A stretch of DNA of 64,000 nucleotides, taken from contig NZ_JAEPNI010000005.1 of assembly GCF_017643475.1 (NCBI RefSeq), positions 1 to 64,000 on the forward strand. The letters run 5' to 3'. Source of the DNA: Maricaulis sp. (GTDB lineage: Bacteria > Pseudomonadota > Alphaproteobacteria > Caulobacterales > Maricaulaceae). How positions within the stretch are numbered: the stretch's first letter is position 1; each line of letters begins with the position of its first letter. Of this stretch, positions 29,101-36,852 are shown in pieces. The position numbers and the translations under genes were made by a program. A model generated the notes under the pieces. That model searched no databases and had not been told where the DNA came from. It saw only the letters and a program-made list of their open reading frames with translations.

Positions 29101-29348
29101 CCGGAAACGTCAGCTACACCAGCGGAACGGGCGTCGTCCACCGAGAGAACGTCCATGGAAACCGGGCTAGTGATGGTCGACTGACGGATACGCGTACCGG
29201 TAACGACAATGCGTTCAGCCGGTTGCTGATCCTCAGCCGCCGCCGGTGTCTGATCGACACCGCCGTCCTGCGCGAGTGCCGGGCTGATGCCGATTGCGAT
29301 CAGCGCCGAGCTCGAAAGCAGGGCTTTGGAAAGAGAAAATGATTTCAT
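26160..29348 (-). CDS. TonB-dependent outer-membrane receptor
   Basis: This 1062-residue receptor has a signal peptide (MKSFSLSKALLSSSALIAIGISPALAQ), a plug domain (ERIVVTGTRIRQSTITSPVSMDVLS; GLRGLGAGRTLDLINGRR; VDVLKDGASSIYGSDAIAGVVN) and a 22-strand barrel. It ends in the terminal strand motif GRRAFLNISKTF with the sorting Phe. The VTGTRIR opening and RTLDLINGRR plug motif are those of the large receptors of Caulobacterales and Xanthomonadales that import oligosaccharides, peptides or plant compounds rather than iron. No TonB-box regulator is next to it. The substrate is unknown. Confidence 0.92.
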   Translation of the reverse strand: MKSFSLSKALLSSSALIAIGISPALAQDGGVDQTPAAAEDQQPAERIVVTGTRIRQSTITSPVSMDVLSVDDARSAGVADVSGLLQSSSAAAGSNQITNAVSVAYVSDGGVGAETVGLRGLGAGRTLDLINGRRAGPSGTRGSINAFDLGSIPLVGIERVDVLKDGASSIYGSDAIAGVVNYITDRSDGSEIDFYTEAPFESGGEVFRASVTHGDSFERGRFRVTADYYMRNELARRDRDYLDCRESYTFTDATMGTRADVIDPRFGTNQCSGTIWGHVWAYNYSGLANPDNVAWNPRNRIFQYDYTNTMAGLVPGIPASLDGTGISAPANWYQVEYTPDHIAGLPAFAGIDVSNRNPDRVTDLYPEMQRNDSVAGELERVTVMGDVEYDLTDNITAYGEFLFNRRSTYVNSHDQYWSYRYGATDYAGNPNLSGDGGENWLMPGLNIEFSPTPVVEWGDEEVTVEYMRLLGGLRGDLGDVGMFSNVSWDMYVQHSDSAGEYTEQFVRNDSIRSTNYQMASCVGQNSGGASATTNTGETVTVAGVSCVDVRWFDPGFLAGNLTDGERDFLLGTDTGTTDFTQTTFDGYITGDVWELPQGPMSAALGIFYQRDEIMDRPSDTTLTGNEFFGSSAGITTGEQETQSIYGEVSIPLFGDMPLVQSLNVIASGRYNEITSSHRDGRSLTVDGSNYRFTLDWAVNDALRFRGSIGTSFRAPALYEQFLAAESRSRRQSDLDPCIGWGVALGNGDISQTVADNCAADGIPDTYSGAPISAQEFRGGGFGFLKPEESDNMTVGFILTPDFEFANVSFAMDYFEIEINDQISTLSGPQIVNGCYSSQNFASEPLCDLFSRGNIIGGEYRIQTVSATFINIDTQTNRGIDITMNANRDTPWGFLDMNLQLSKQLEDNIQLLGASATRHLNGAVGEPEWVALMNMTLSPTEDLSLRWGMNYVGEASTLQSVFASVPLSEQPAGGGAYTITQLGETVNTKTEAEAMFYHHVSGELLLDGGWTIRAGINNVFDEHPPALTNINDSPDLVFAGNSPIVSQYDLLGRRAFLNISKTF

Positions 29349-29474
29349 CGCCTAAAACCTTTAGAATGAATAGTCACGAACTCGGCCACCGAAAGCCATG
29401 TGAATCCTAGGGTCAACTGACATCGCCTTAATGGCAGCTCTCCGGTCACAGTTGCGACAAAAATGTATCAATTT

Positions 29475-29490
29475 ATTACAGAGATGTAAT
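29475..29490. promoter_or_regulatory. inverted repeat upstream of the TonB-dependent receptor
   Basis: ATTACA (29475-29480) and TGTAAT (29485-29490) form a 6-bp inverted repeat with a 4-bp spacer, about 127 bp before the receptor ATG in an otherwise non-coding, AT-rich stretch (29349-29593). It resembles a dimeric repressor site, but no cognate regulator is identified. Confidence 0.25.
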
Positions 29491-29593
29491 GTTATGGCCG
29501 GGCTCGTATATCGACCCCGGTGTTTTGCGTTCAAAGATTACAAATCAGCCATTTCTCGGCAGAAGCCGGGGACATAGTCTCGGAGCAACTCGA

Positions 29594-29968
29594 CTAAGCC
29601 AGGCGGGCGCCATTCGGCGCATCCTGATCGGGTCACGCCAGGACAATGGCGCCATCGGCATCCGGAAAACCCAGCACCAGCACTTCCGATCTGACCGGTC
29701 CAATCTAGCGCGGCGGGAAATTGACCACCGCCATCACCCGGCTCCCCGCCAGCTCCGACGTGGTATAGAGAGTTGTGATCTGCGCAGCGCTGCGTCGCAC
29801 ACCAACACCCGGACCAAAATCGATGCGCAGTTTGAAGGACGGATTGCGGGCCTCCGGGAAGGGCTCGGCCTCGACGATGCTCCCGAGTCGAATGTCGACT
29901 TTCAGAAAGTTATCAAACCCGATTTCCTCCGCTGCCGGCGCATCGGGATCATGCGTGAGATGCATCAC
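29594..29968 (-). pseudogene. CsaA/YgjH-type tRNA-binding-domain protein with two nonsense codons
   Basis: The intact first 87 residues match the small OB-fold tRNA-binding family (CsaA type): FLKVDIRLGSIVEAEPFPEAR, FKLRIDFGPGVGVRRSAAQI and VMAVVNFPPR. The family normally continues for about 25 more residues. Here a TAG (29705-29707) follows VNFPPR, yet the same frame goes on with IGPVRSEVLVLGFP and then ADGAIVLA. A TGA (29633-29635) is followed by PDQDAPNGARLA and the final TAG at 29594-29596. Both interruptions are single-codon changes inside an otherwise perfectly conserved frame (plausibly CAG to TAG and TCA to TGA). An N-terminal 87-residue product may still be made but would lack the last strand and dimer interface. 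Confidence 0.85.
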
Positions 29969-30070
29969 AAACCTCGTTCAATGTGATCCGCTTCACCAGG
30001 CCCTTTTTATGTCGACCCCGGGCGCACCGTCAGCCACCCGTCTGGCGAGCGTGACCGCTGTGGCCCCCAA

Positions 30071-31516
30071 TCACTCGGCTGCGCCTGGCACAGCGTATTG
30101 AGGCGCCGGGCGTGCGAAGACACACAGCTCGGATTCCGCGACCGACAGCATTGCCTCAGGGGTTTCCATAAAGCGTCCGACCATCAACATGGCACATCCA
30201 TCCCCACCCCATTGCTGGGTTGGACCATGCGCTTCCCCCCTCACGCTGACCACGCGGCTGTTCGCGAGGGTCTCGGCGGCGCGCAGCCCCCAGGCTGGAG
30301 GCGTCAGGGGATCGAACTCTCCCGCGACGATCAGGGTCGGCACTTCGGAAACCACCGGCGCAATGAACTCGGCGCCCAGCGGCGGCACATCCCAGGCGGC
30401 GCAAAGCTCTGGCCGGATCGCGGCGCTTTCATATCCGCCCAGTGCCGGCCCGGCTTGCGAACGCCGGCTCCGGTCACTGAAGGGCAAGGCCTCACGGCAC
30501 CAGACCGACAGGCGCATGCCCCAGGCAAGATTGCTGGCCGCTCTCGGTCTGGACATCACACCGGCTATGCCTGGGTCGAGATTTGCAACGGCATCCATCC
30601 TGCCCGGAGCTGCGATGACATCGCGTCCCGAAGACAGGACAATCAGCGCGGCCAGGTCGGCCCCCGTCGCAGGTTCGGCAAGACCTTCCATGCGGAACGG
30701 GGCACGTGTGGACGCTTCGATCCGATTGAAAAAGCGCGCTTCCAGGTCCGGATAGGCCGCCGCGCACGCCGGTTGCGCGGCACAATCTGTTGCGATTGCG
30801 CGCAGCGCCGCCTCGAAATTGCCCGCGCTTTCATCGTCATAAATGGCATTGGGCGGCAGGGGTGAATCAAGCACCATGGCCCGCAGGCTCGCGCTGTGAT
30901 CTCGCGCATATGACAGCGCCAGCCGGGTCCCGTACGACACCGCATAGAAATTCCAGGTCTCGATCTCCAGCACCTGGCGCAGATCCTCGAGATCGGCAAC
31001 GCTGGCCGGGCTGTGGTAGTGCTCCACGCCTATTCCCGCTGCGGTGAGGCGGTCGCGGCACTGGCGCACGGCATCGGCGAGATCGCTGCCGGAACTCACC
31101 GCATCCCGATACTCTGGGCACATCAAGGCCGGCTGTGCACTGGCAGTTCCGCGCTGACCGAAAACGATGAAATCCCGGTCTTCAAGCCAGGGGTAGGCGC
31201 CCGGATAGGCCGCCGCCGGAAGTCCTGATGCGCCAGGTCCACCGGCGAGATAAAGGACCGGTTCGCCTCCCCGTCCAGAGCGATTGTGTACGACGGCAAC
31301 AGGCAGTCTGATCTCCGGGGACTGCGGATCTGTGCGATCCTCCGCGACCACCAGCCAGCCGCGGGTCGAGGCGAAGGACGATGGCACTTGAACCGGAAAA
31401 TCCTCACCCGCCGCCACCGGCTCGAACCGGGGCAATGATCGCTGCGGTTCACTGGCAGGTTGGCACGCCGCCAACAAGATCACGAGACACAAGGACCAGA
31501 CGAACAGACGGCTCAT
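30071..31516 (-). CDS. secreted S33-type alpha/beta-hydrolase lipoprotein
   Basis: This 481-residue protein has a lipoprotein signal (VILLAACQP, lipid on Cys18 or so). The alpha/beta-hydrolase fold has an oxyanion segment (LYLAGGPGASG), a nucleophile elbow with Ser in AVSYGTRLAL, and the acid and His in a TAP-type C-terminal domain (LIVAGEFDPLTPPAWG then VRGEAHG). This is the layout of peptidase family S33 / tripeptidyl-aminopeptidase-like hydrolases, which release N-terminal residues from short peptides. It is anchored in an envelope membrane and is divergent from the KAS III operon that starts 312 bp away. I see no reason in the sequence to add it to that pathway. Confidence 0.82.
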   Translation of the reverse strand: MSRLFVWSLCLVILLAACQPASEPQRSLPRFEPVAAGEDFPVQVPSSFASTRGWLVVAEDRTDPQSPEIRLPVAVVHNRSGRGGEPVLYLAGGPGASGLPAAAYPGAYPWLEDRDFIVFGQRGTASAQPALMCPEYRDAVSSGSDLADAVRQCRDRLTAAGIGVEHYHSPASVADLEDLRQVLEIETWNFYAVSYGTRLALSYARDHSASLRAMVLDSPLPPNAIYDDESAGNFEAALRAIATDCAAQPACAAAYPDLEARFFNRIEASTRAPFRMEGLAEPATGADLAALIVLSSGRDVIAAPGRMDAVANLDPGIAGVMSRPRAASNLAWGMRLSVWCREALPFSDRSRRSQAGPALGGYESAAIRPELCAAWDVPPLGAEFIAPVVSEVPTLIVAGEFDPLTPPAWGLRAAETLANSRVVSVRGEAHGPTQQWGGDGCAMLMVGRFMETPEAMLSVAESELCVFARPAPQYAVPGAAE

Positions 31517-31827
31517 ATTCTCTCCTTGCGACTTGTCGAAAACGGCTGTGGTACAGACGGGAAACGTACCGACAGTCTAGCTGATCGCCCTTGTAACTCA
31601 AGATTTCGAGCGCCGCAGGGTGCCACTCGCTAAGAAAACACGACGAAAGCTGTCACTGACTATCTGTGAGGGCAAATACTAGGACGGATGGTCGAACCGG
31701 GACACAACCATCAACGATGTCCACCAATCAGGCTGATCCCACACGCCGACTGCATGTGAATCGAAATTTCATAGCCAAGCAAAAACCCAGGTTTTAGGAT
31801 TCCCGCATCCCGGCAGAAGGCAATGAC
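31517..31827. other. divergent intergenic region, no gene seen
   Basis: This 311-bp gap separates the secreted hydrolase (minus) and the KAS III operon (plus), so it must hold both promoters. I see no tRNA, strong palindrome or terminator in it. An AGAAGG ribosome site lies about 8 bp before the synthase ATG at 31828. Confidence 0.6.
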
Positions 31828-32844
31828 ATGCAGCACAGGACAGCGGGCCATGGATCCGCGGCGATTACAGGCACCGGAATATTCCTGCCTGGCGCGCCGG
31901 TCAGATCGGACGAGCTGGATCAGCGTCTCGGCATGCCGCGCGGCTGGCTCGAGGAAAAATGCGGCGTTCAGACCCGCCATTATGCGACCGAAGCCGACAG
32001 CCAGGAAAGCATGGGCGTGGCTGCGGCGCATGCGGCCCTTACGGATGCCGGAATTGAACCGGGTGAGCTGGACCTGCTGATCTTTTGCGGCGCTGTCGGC
32101 CGACAGCCCGTGCCCGCGACCGCGCCGCTGATCAAACGGGAACTCGGACTGTCAGCCCATGCTTTCCCGGCCTATGACGTCAACGCGACGTGCCTGGGCA
32201 CGCTGCTCGGCCTTGACCATGCCGCGATGGCGATCGCCACCGGGCGCGCCAGGACCGTGCTTGTTGTGGTGTCGGAAATGCCCTCACAGGCCATACCGTG
32301 GAAACAGGACCCCGCCACAGCCGGACTGTTCGGCGACGGGGCCGCGGCCCTTGTGGTCCAGGCCGGTTCAACAGGCGATATGCGCCTCGGCCCGTTGCTG
32401 ATGGAAACCCATGCCGACGGTTACGAATACTGCCAGGTCGGCTCCGGAGGTACGCGCTACAACCCGGTCACAGAGGCAGCGGCCTTTGAGGACAATGCCG
32501 TCTTCTCCATGGACGGCAAGGGCGTGTTCAGGCTCTCATCGAAAACCTTCCCGCGTTTCCTCGAACAGGTGCTGGACAAGACCGGCTGGTCGCTGGGCGA
32601 GGTCGATCTTGTGGTGCCCCACCAGGCCAGCCCGCACGCCATCTCCCTGATGGTCAAACGCTGTGGCATTAGACCCGAACAGATCTTTGATGTCGCCAGG
32701 ACCATGGGCAACCAGGTTGCGGCCTCCCTGCCCATCGCCCTGCACCAGGCGCGTCTGGCAGGACGTATCCAGTCGGGCATGAAAATCCTGATGGCCGGCA
32801 CATCCGCGGGTATCTCGCTGGGCGCCATGGCAGTGACGACGTGA
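31828..32844 (+). CDS. KAS III (FabH/OleA-like) condensing enzyme
   Basis: This is a 338-residue thiolase-fold synthase with a complete Cys-His-Asn triad: Cys122 in DVNATCLGTLLG, His265 in VVPHQASPHA and Asn295 in RTMGNQVAASLP. It should therefore perform Claisen condensation of an acyl thioester. Differences from housekeeping FabH (for example a bulky GYEYCQVGSGGTRYNP segment at about 198-212, and no plsX/fabD neighbours) suggest a secondary-metabolism or OleA-like role with unusual acyl donors. It is the first gene of a six-gene operon, and its stop overlaps the next start (GTGA). I infer that it makes the beta-keto acyl precursor for the pathway. Confidence 0.88.
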   Translation: MQHRTAGHGSAAITGTGIFLPGAPVRSDELDQRLGMPRGWLEEKCGVQTRHYATEADSQESMGVAAAHAALTDAGIEPGELDLLIFCGAVGRQPVPATAPLIKRELGLSAHAFPAYDVNATCLGTLLGLDHAAMAIATGRARTVLVVVSEMPSQAIPWKQDPATAGLFGDGAAALVVQAGSTGDMRLGPLLMETHADGYEYCQVGSGGTRYNPVTEAAAFEDNAVFSMDGKGVFRLSSKTFPRFLEQVLDKTGWSLGEVDLVVPHQASPHAISLMVKRCGIRPEQIFDVARTMGNQVAASLPIALHQARLAGRIQSGMKILMAGTSAGISLGAMAVTT

Positions 32845-33821
32845 CGATGCAGACGATCTGGGTCACCGGCGCGACCGGGTTTCTGGGCGGCCGGGTGGTC
32901 GAGGACCTGCTGGAGAGCGGCCATACGGTCATCGCCAGCGGTCGCCAGGCCCATGTCCTCGAGCGGTTTCAGCAGAAGGGCGCCCGAACACTCGCCTTCG
33001 ACCTTGCCGACCCGACCCCGCCTGACCTGCCGGCGGTGGACGCGGTTGTGCACTGCGCCGCGCTGTCCAGCCCCTGGGGCCGTTATGCGGACTTTCACCT
33101 TGCCAATGTCCTTGGCACTCGATCCGCGCTGAAGCTGGCCCGGCAGGCGAGCGCAAAACGCTTCGTCCACATCTCCACCCCCAGCGTCTATTTTCGTTTT
33201 CGCGACCAGTTCAACGTCCGCGAAACACAGCCCCTGCCATCACCGGTCAATGCCTATGCCGCCACCAAGGCCCGGGCCGAACAAGAGGTGCTGGCGCAGG
33301 AGGCGCTCGACCCGGTCATCCTGCGCCCGCGCGGGCTTTACGGACGCGGCGACACCGCCCTGCTCCCGCGCCTCCTGGCGGCAGCCCGGGAACGTCCACT
33401 GCCCCTGATGAACAAGGGCAAGACGGTTACCGATCTGACCCATGTCGACGATGTTGTCTCAGCAGTTCGTGCAGCGCTCAATCTCGCGCCTGCCCCGACG
33501 CAGCGCCTGTTCAACATCTCGGGTGGTGAAGCTCTGACACTGAAATCCGTCACCGAAGACGCAGCCCGCCGCGCCGGTGTCCAGGTGCGCTGGCGCCCCG
33601 TCCCCAGCTGGGTCGCCCTGGCCTATGCACGCGGCCTTGAGACGATTGCGCGCCTTCGCCCCGGCTACCCGGAACCGCGGATCACCGCCTATGGAGTCGG
33701 CCTGTTCGCCTACAGCCAGACGCTCGACATTTCTGCGGCGCGGGAGGTGATGGGATGGACACCCAAAATCAGCATTCAAGAGGGCCTGGATCGCACTTTT
33801 TGCGAGGACACCGCCCAATGA
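32841..33821 (+). CDS. extended SDR, NAD(P)-dependent epimerase / 3-beta-HSD (OleD-like) family
   Basis: This 326-residue Rossmann enzyme has TGATGFLGG (9-17), the active-site Ser/Thr region HISTPSVYF and the catalytic YAATK (Tyr139, Lys143). The C-terminal half fits 3-beta-hydroxysteroid dehydrogenase/isomerase-like or OleD-like ketoacyl reductases. Next to a condensing enzyme, reduction of a beta-keto product to a beta-hydroxy product is the natural role. The start is taken as the GTG at 32841, which overlaps the previous stop by 4 bp; the ATG at 32847 is equally possible. Its stop overlaps the next gene (ATGA). Confidence 0.85.
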   Translation: MTMQTIWVTGATGFLGGRVVEDLLESGHTVIASGRQAHVLERFQQKGARTLAFDLADPTPPDLPAVDAVVHCAALSSPWGRYADFHLANVLGTRSALKLARQASAKRFVHISTPSVYFRFRDQFNVRETQPLPSPVNAYAATKARAEQEVLAQEALDPVILRPRGLYGRGDTALLPRLLAAARERPLPLMNKGKTVTDLTHVDDVVSAVRAALNLAPAPTQRLFNISGGEALTLKSVTEDAARRAGVQVRWRPVPSWVALAYARGLETIARLRPGYPEPRITAYGVGLFAYSQTLDISAAREVMGWTPKISIQEGLDRTFCEDTAQ

Positions 33822-34588
33822 TGCCCAGCTTCCCAGACAGCGCCACGGTGCGCGCACCGGAGCGGCTGGTGCTTCACGGCGGTCGCTGGACAAGCCTCGA
33901 GCTGACCGTGCGTTACGGGCGTTTCGAACATCCCGAGGCGGGTACTTGCCTGATCGATACGGGCTACACCTCGCGTGTGACCGAGGGCCGGCGTTCCTTC
34001 GCCCTGCGTTTTTACAATGCGTTGCTCAAGCCCGAACTGTCCGCCGATGCCCTGCCTGCAGCCTGGCCAAAGGTCGACACCATTCTGCTCAGCCACCTGC
34101 ATGCCGACCATGTGTCCGGACTGCGCGATTATCCAGACGCGAAAATCTATGCCCATGGCGGCAGCGTTGACCATTTCACCCAGGCCAGCTGGCTGCATCG
34201 CGCGACCCACGGGGTCTTTGCCGAACTGCTCCCGGATGATCTCGCAGACCGGATAATCCGGTTCGAGGACCTGCCGATCGTCTCGGCCCCGCTGGGTCTT
34301 GGCCTCGCCTACGACATCTTCGGTGATCAAAGCGTGCTGGCCGTGCCACTGCCCGGGCACATGCTCGGCCATATGGGCTTTTGCTGGCCGGTGCCGGACA
34401 CGCCCATTCTCTATGCCGCCGATGCGCAATGGCTCCACCAGGCGGCGGTCGAGGGCACTCTGCCACCGCCGCCAGCCCGCTGGATCCTGCATGATCCAAA
34501 GGCGGCGCTTGCCACGTCTGCGCGCATCGCCGACTTCGCACGCCAGGGCGGCCGGGTCATTTACTGCCACGATCCGGAGACCGTGTAA
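33818..34588 (+). CDS. metallo-beta-lactamase-fold hydrolase
   Basis: This is a protein of about 256 residues with the metal motif HLHADH (His93, His95, Asp97, His98), a later metal His in PLPGHMLGHMG, an Asp in LYAADAQW and a final His in IYCHDPE, so a two-metal site is complete. The N-terminal part (RYGRFEHPEAGTCLIDTGY) resembles lactonase/AHL-lactonase-type members that open cyclic esters or thioesters. The ATG at 33818 overlaps the preceding stop and was chosen over the longer frame from 33755. In the operon it may hydrolyse a thioester or lactone intermediate; the substrate is unknown. Confidence 0.83.
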   Translation: MMPSFPDSATVRAPERLVLHGGRWTSLELTVRYGRFEHPEAGTCLIDTGYTSRVTEGRRSFALRFYNALLKPELSADALPAAWPKVDTILLSHLHADHVSGLRDYPDAKIYAHGGSVDHFTQASWLHRATHGVFAELLPDDLADRIIRFEDLPIVSAPLGLGLAYDIFGDQSVLAVPLPGHMLGHMGFCWPVPDTPILYAADAQWLHQAAVEGTLPPPPARWILHDPKAALATSARIADFARQGGRVIYCHDPETV

Positions 34589-35871
34589 TGGCACGGACGT
34601 CGGCTAAAATCCTGCTGGAGACCGCCCGCACCTGGCTGCAAACCCGCTGGCGTGCATCACGCCTTGCAACCCGCGAAGCGATCGAGCAGCATCGGGTCCG
34701 ACAACTCCGTCGCTTCCTCAAAGAGGTCGCGCCACGGGCCGAGGCCTTCCGCGATCTGGCGGGAAAGCTGCTGGACGACTTCCCGCGCATGGACAAGGCC
34801 AGGCTGATGGCCGGGTTTCATCGTTATAACCGCTACGGGATCAGTGCCGAGGATGCCTGGGCGGCCATGGAGCGCGGCGACACGCTGCACGGCTGCCATG
34901 TCGGCGCCAGCACAGGCACGAGCGGCAATCGCGGCCTCTACCTGGTCAATCCGATGGAGCGGGCACGCTGGCTGGGCGTGATGCTGGCCAAGACCGGTAT
35001 CGATATCCTTCGCACCCGACAGCGTGTCGCCATCCTTCTGCCCACCAACAGCCAGCTCTATGAAACTGCCAATGAAAGCGGGCGGCTCCAGCTGGTCTTC
35101 TTTGATCTCAATGAGGGGGTTGCCGCTCACGCGGAGGCGCTGTCCAGCTTCGACCCGACGGTGCTGGTCGCCACACCTCACGTGCTCACCTTGCTGGCCG
35201 ACATGGATATCGCGCTGAACCCCGAAGTGATCTTTTCCGGCGCAGAGGTTCTCGACCCCACGGATCGCAAGAAGATCGAAACCCGTTTCCAGCGCACCGT
35301 GCGCGAAATCTACATGGCGACCGAGGGCCTGTTCGCAGTCGCCTGTTCCCATGGCCGCCTACACCTCACCGAGGATGTGATGGCGTTCGAATGGGACAGC
35401 CAGCCGGACCTGCCCGGCCTGCTTGCCCCGGTGATCACGGACTACTCGCGCACCTCCCAGATGATGGTGCGCTATCAGATGAATGACCTCCTGCGCCTGT
35501 CCGACACACCCTGCCCCTGCGGATCAGCCCTGCAGGCGGTCGACGAGATCGTCGGGCGGCGTGATGACATTTTCGACCTGCCGGGCACAGCAGCCCGCAT
35601 CCCGGTCACCCCGGATATAATCCGCAATGCGATCATTCGCACCAGTCCGCGCATCGAGGATTTCCGGGTCACCCAGACCGGCGAGGCCGAGATCGCCCTC
35701 GCGCTACCCGAGGCCTGTTCGGATTTGACAGGTGATGCGGCACAGGCGCTGAACACATTATTCGCCCGGCTGGGGGCAAACGCCGACATCACCGCACAGA
35801 CCGCCCCGCTGGTCAGCCCGCAGACCCGCAAGCTTCGTCGGGTTGTTCGCGAATGGCAGGGACCGGCATGA
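34588..35871 (+). CDS. PaaK / F390-synthetase-like adenylate-forming enzyme
   Basis: This 427-residue protein has the ATP phosphate-binding loop GASTGTSGNRG (about 106-116), the IFSGAEVLD segment, MATEG (A5-like) and DYSRTSQMM..YQMNDLL. The C-terminal CPCG followed by VGRRDDIFDLP is the pattern of PaaK-type CoA ligases and coenzyme F390 synthetases. It should activate a carboxylate as acyl-AMP, possibly to thioester, amide or beta-lactone (as OleC does in a different adenylation family). It overlaps the previous stop by 1 bp (TAATG) and the following start by 4 bp. There is no separate carrier protein in the operon. Confidence 0.82.
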   Translation: MARTSAKILLETARTWLQTRWRASRLATREAIEQHRVRQLRRFLKEVAPRAEAFRDLAGKLLDDFPRMDKARLMAGFHRYNRYGISAEDAWAAMERGDTLHGCHVGASTGTSGNRGLYLVNPMERARWLGVMLAKTGIDILRTRQRVAILLPTNSQLYETANESGRLQLVFFDLNEGVAAHAEALSSFDPTVLVATPHVLTLLADMDIALNPEVIFSGAEVLDPTDRKKIETRFQRTVREIYMATEGLFAVACSHGRLHLTEDVMAFEWDSQPDLPGLLAPVITDYSRTSQMMVRYQMNDLLRLSDTPCPCGSALQAVDEIVGRRDDIFDLPGTAARIPVTPDIIRNAIIRTSPRIEDFRVTQTGEAEIALALPEACSDLTGDAAQALNTLFARLGANADITAQTAPLVSPQTRKLRRVVREWQGPA

Positions 35872-36845
35872 ACCGCGCCGCCTGGTATCCTGTCGCTGCG
35901 ACACGCGACCTGCGCACCGGTCCCGCAAAGGCTCAGCTGCTGGGAACGCCGCTTGTCATCTGGCGAGGCGAGGACGGTTACGGCGCCCTCGCCGACATCT
36001 GCCCGCACCGGGGCGCGCCGCTGTCGGAAGGGTGTGTGAACAAGGGCGCGATCGCCTGCCCCTATCATGGATGGCGCTTTGATACTGAAGGACAGTGCGT
36101 GGCGATGCCGGCCCTGGCGGAAACACCCCCCCGCATCCGTGCCCAGGCCTTTGCGACCGCGGAACATGACGGGCTGGTCTTCGTCCGGATGGAAGGCTCG
36201 GGACACGGTTTCACACCGCCCCCTCCGCAACAGGACATCGCGTCCGCCACCCGCGCGGATGACGTCACCATTCGCGCCTCGCTGGCCGACATGGCGGAGA
36301 ATATCCTGGATACGACCCATACCTCTGTCGTGCACGCCGGCTATCTGCGCCAGGCCAACCGGCGGCAACTCGTCCAGCCCGGCGTACGCTGCGGGGCGGA
36401 CTGGATCGAGGTGGTCTATCCGGAAAGCGCCACGCCCAGCGGCCTTGTCTCCCGCCTGTTCGGAACGGAGTGTTACGAGATCACCGACCGGTTTCGCGCG
36501 CCCGGCATTGCCGAGGTCGAATACCGGCGCAACGGCCGGATCGAATTCGCCTCGCGCTTTTACCTGTCCCCTGCCAGCGAAAACGAAACCCGGATCTTTT
36601 CCAGACTCTCCATTCGCGGCACATCGCTGTTGTCCCAGCTGAAAGTCTCCATAGTCCGGGCCATGCTGCGCCGGGTGGTCTCCGAGGACGAGGACATTCT
36701 GGGGCTGGTGACCGACAATGCTGAACGCTTTGGGCGTCGCCCCGGTCTCATCGCTCCACAGGACTTCCTGCGTGCGGGCATCGACGCCATCCTGCGCGGT
36801 GAGGCGCCAGCGCGGCCCGACCACATCCCGCCGATCTACGTGTGA
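35868..36845 (+). CDS. Rieske-type non-haem iron oxygenase
   Basis: This 325-residue protein has a Rieske [2Fe-2S] cluster motif (Cys45-x-His47 ... Cys64-x2-His67, in CPHRGAP and CPYHGW). A catalytic domain follows with the mononuclear iron signature ENILDTTHTSVVHAG (His150, His155). This fits single-component-oxygenase subunits of the vanillate-demethylase / KshA-like branch, which hydroxylate or dealkylate. Electrons must come from a separate reductase not encoded here. ATGA overlap with the upstream gene fixes the start at 35868 (MNRAAWYP). I infer late-stage oxidation of the product made by the operon. Confidence 0.88.
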   Translation: MNRAAWYPVAATRDLRTGPAKAQLLGTPLVIWRGEDGYGALADICPHRGAPLSEGCVNKGAIACPYHGWRFDTEGQCVAMPALAETPPRIRAQAFATAEHDGLVFVRMEGSGHGFTPPPPQQDIASATRADDVTIRASLADMAENILDTTHTSVVHAGYLRQANRRQLVQPGVRCGADWIEVVYPESATPSGLVSRLFGTECYEITDRFRAPGIAEVEYRRNGRIEFASRFYLSPASENETRIFSRLSIRGTSLLSQLKVSIVRAMLRRVVSEDEDILGLVTDNAERFGRRPGLIAPQDFLRAGIDAILRGEAPARPDHIPPIYV

Positions 36846-36852
36846 GACCGCG

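Noticed and set aside
36718-36852. longer N terminus for the BtaA-like protein
   Set aside because: It overlaps the Rieske gene and is Arg/Ser-rich; the ATG at 36853 gives a normal start.
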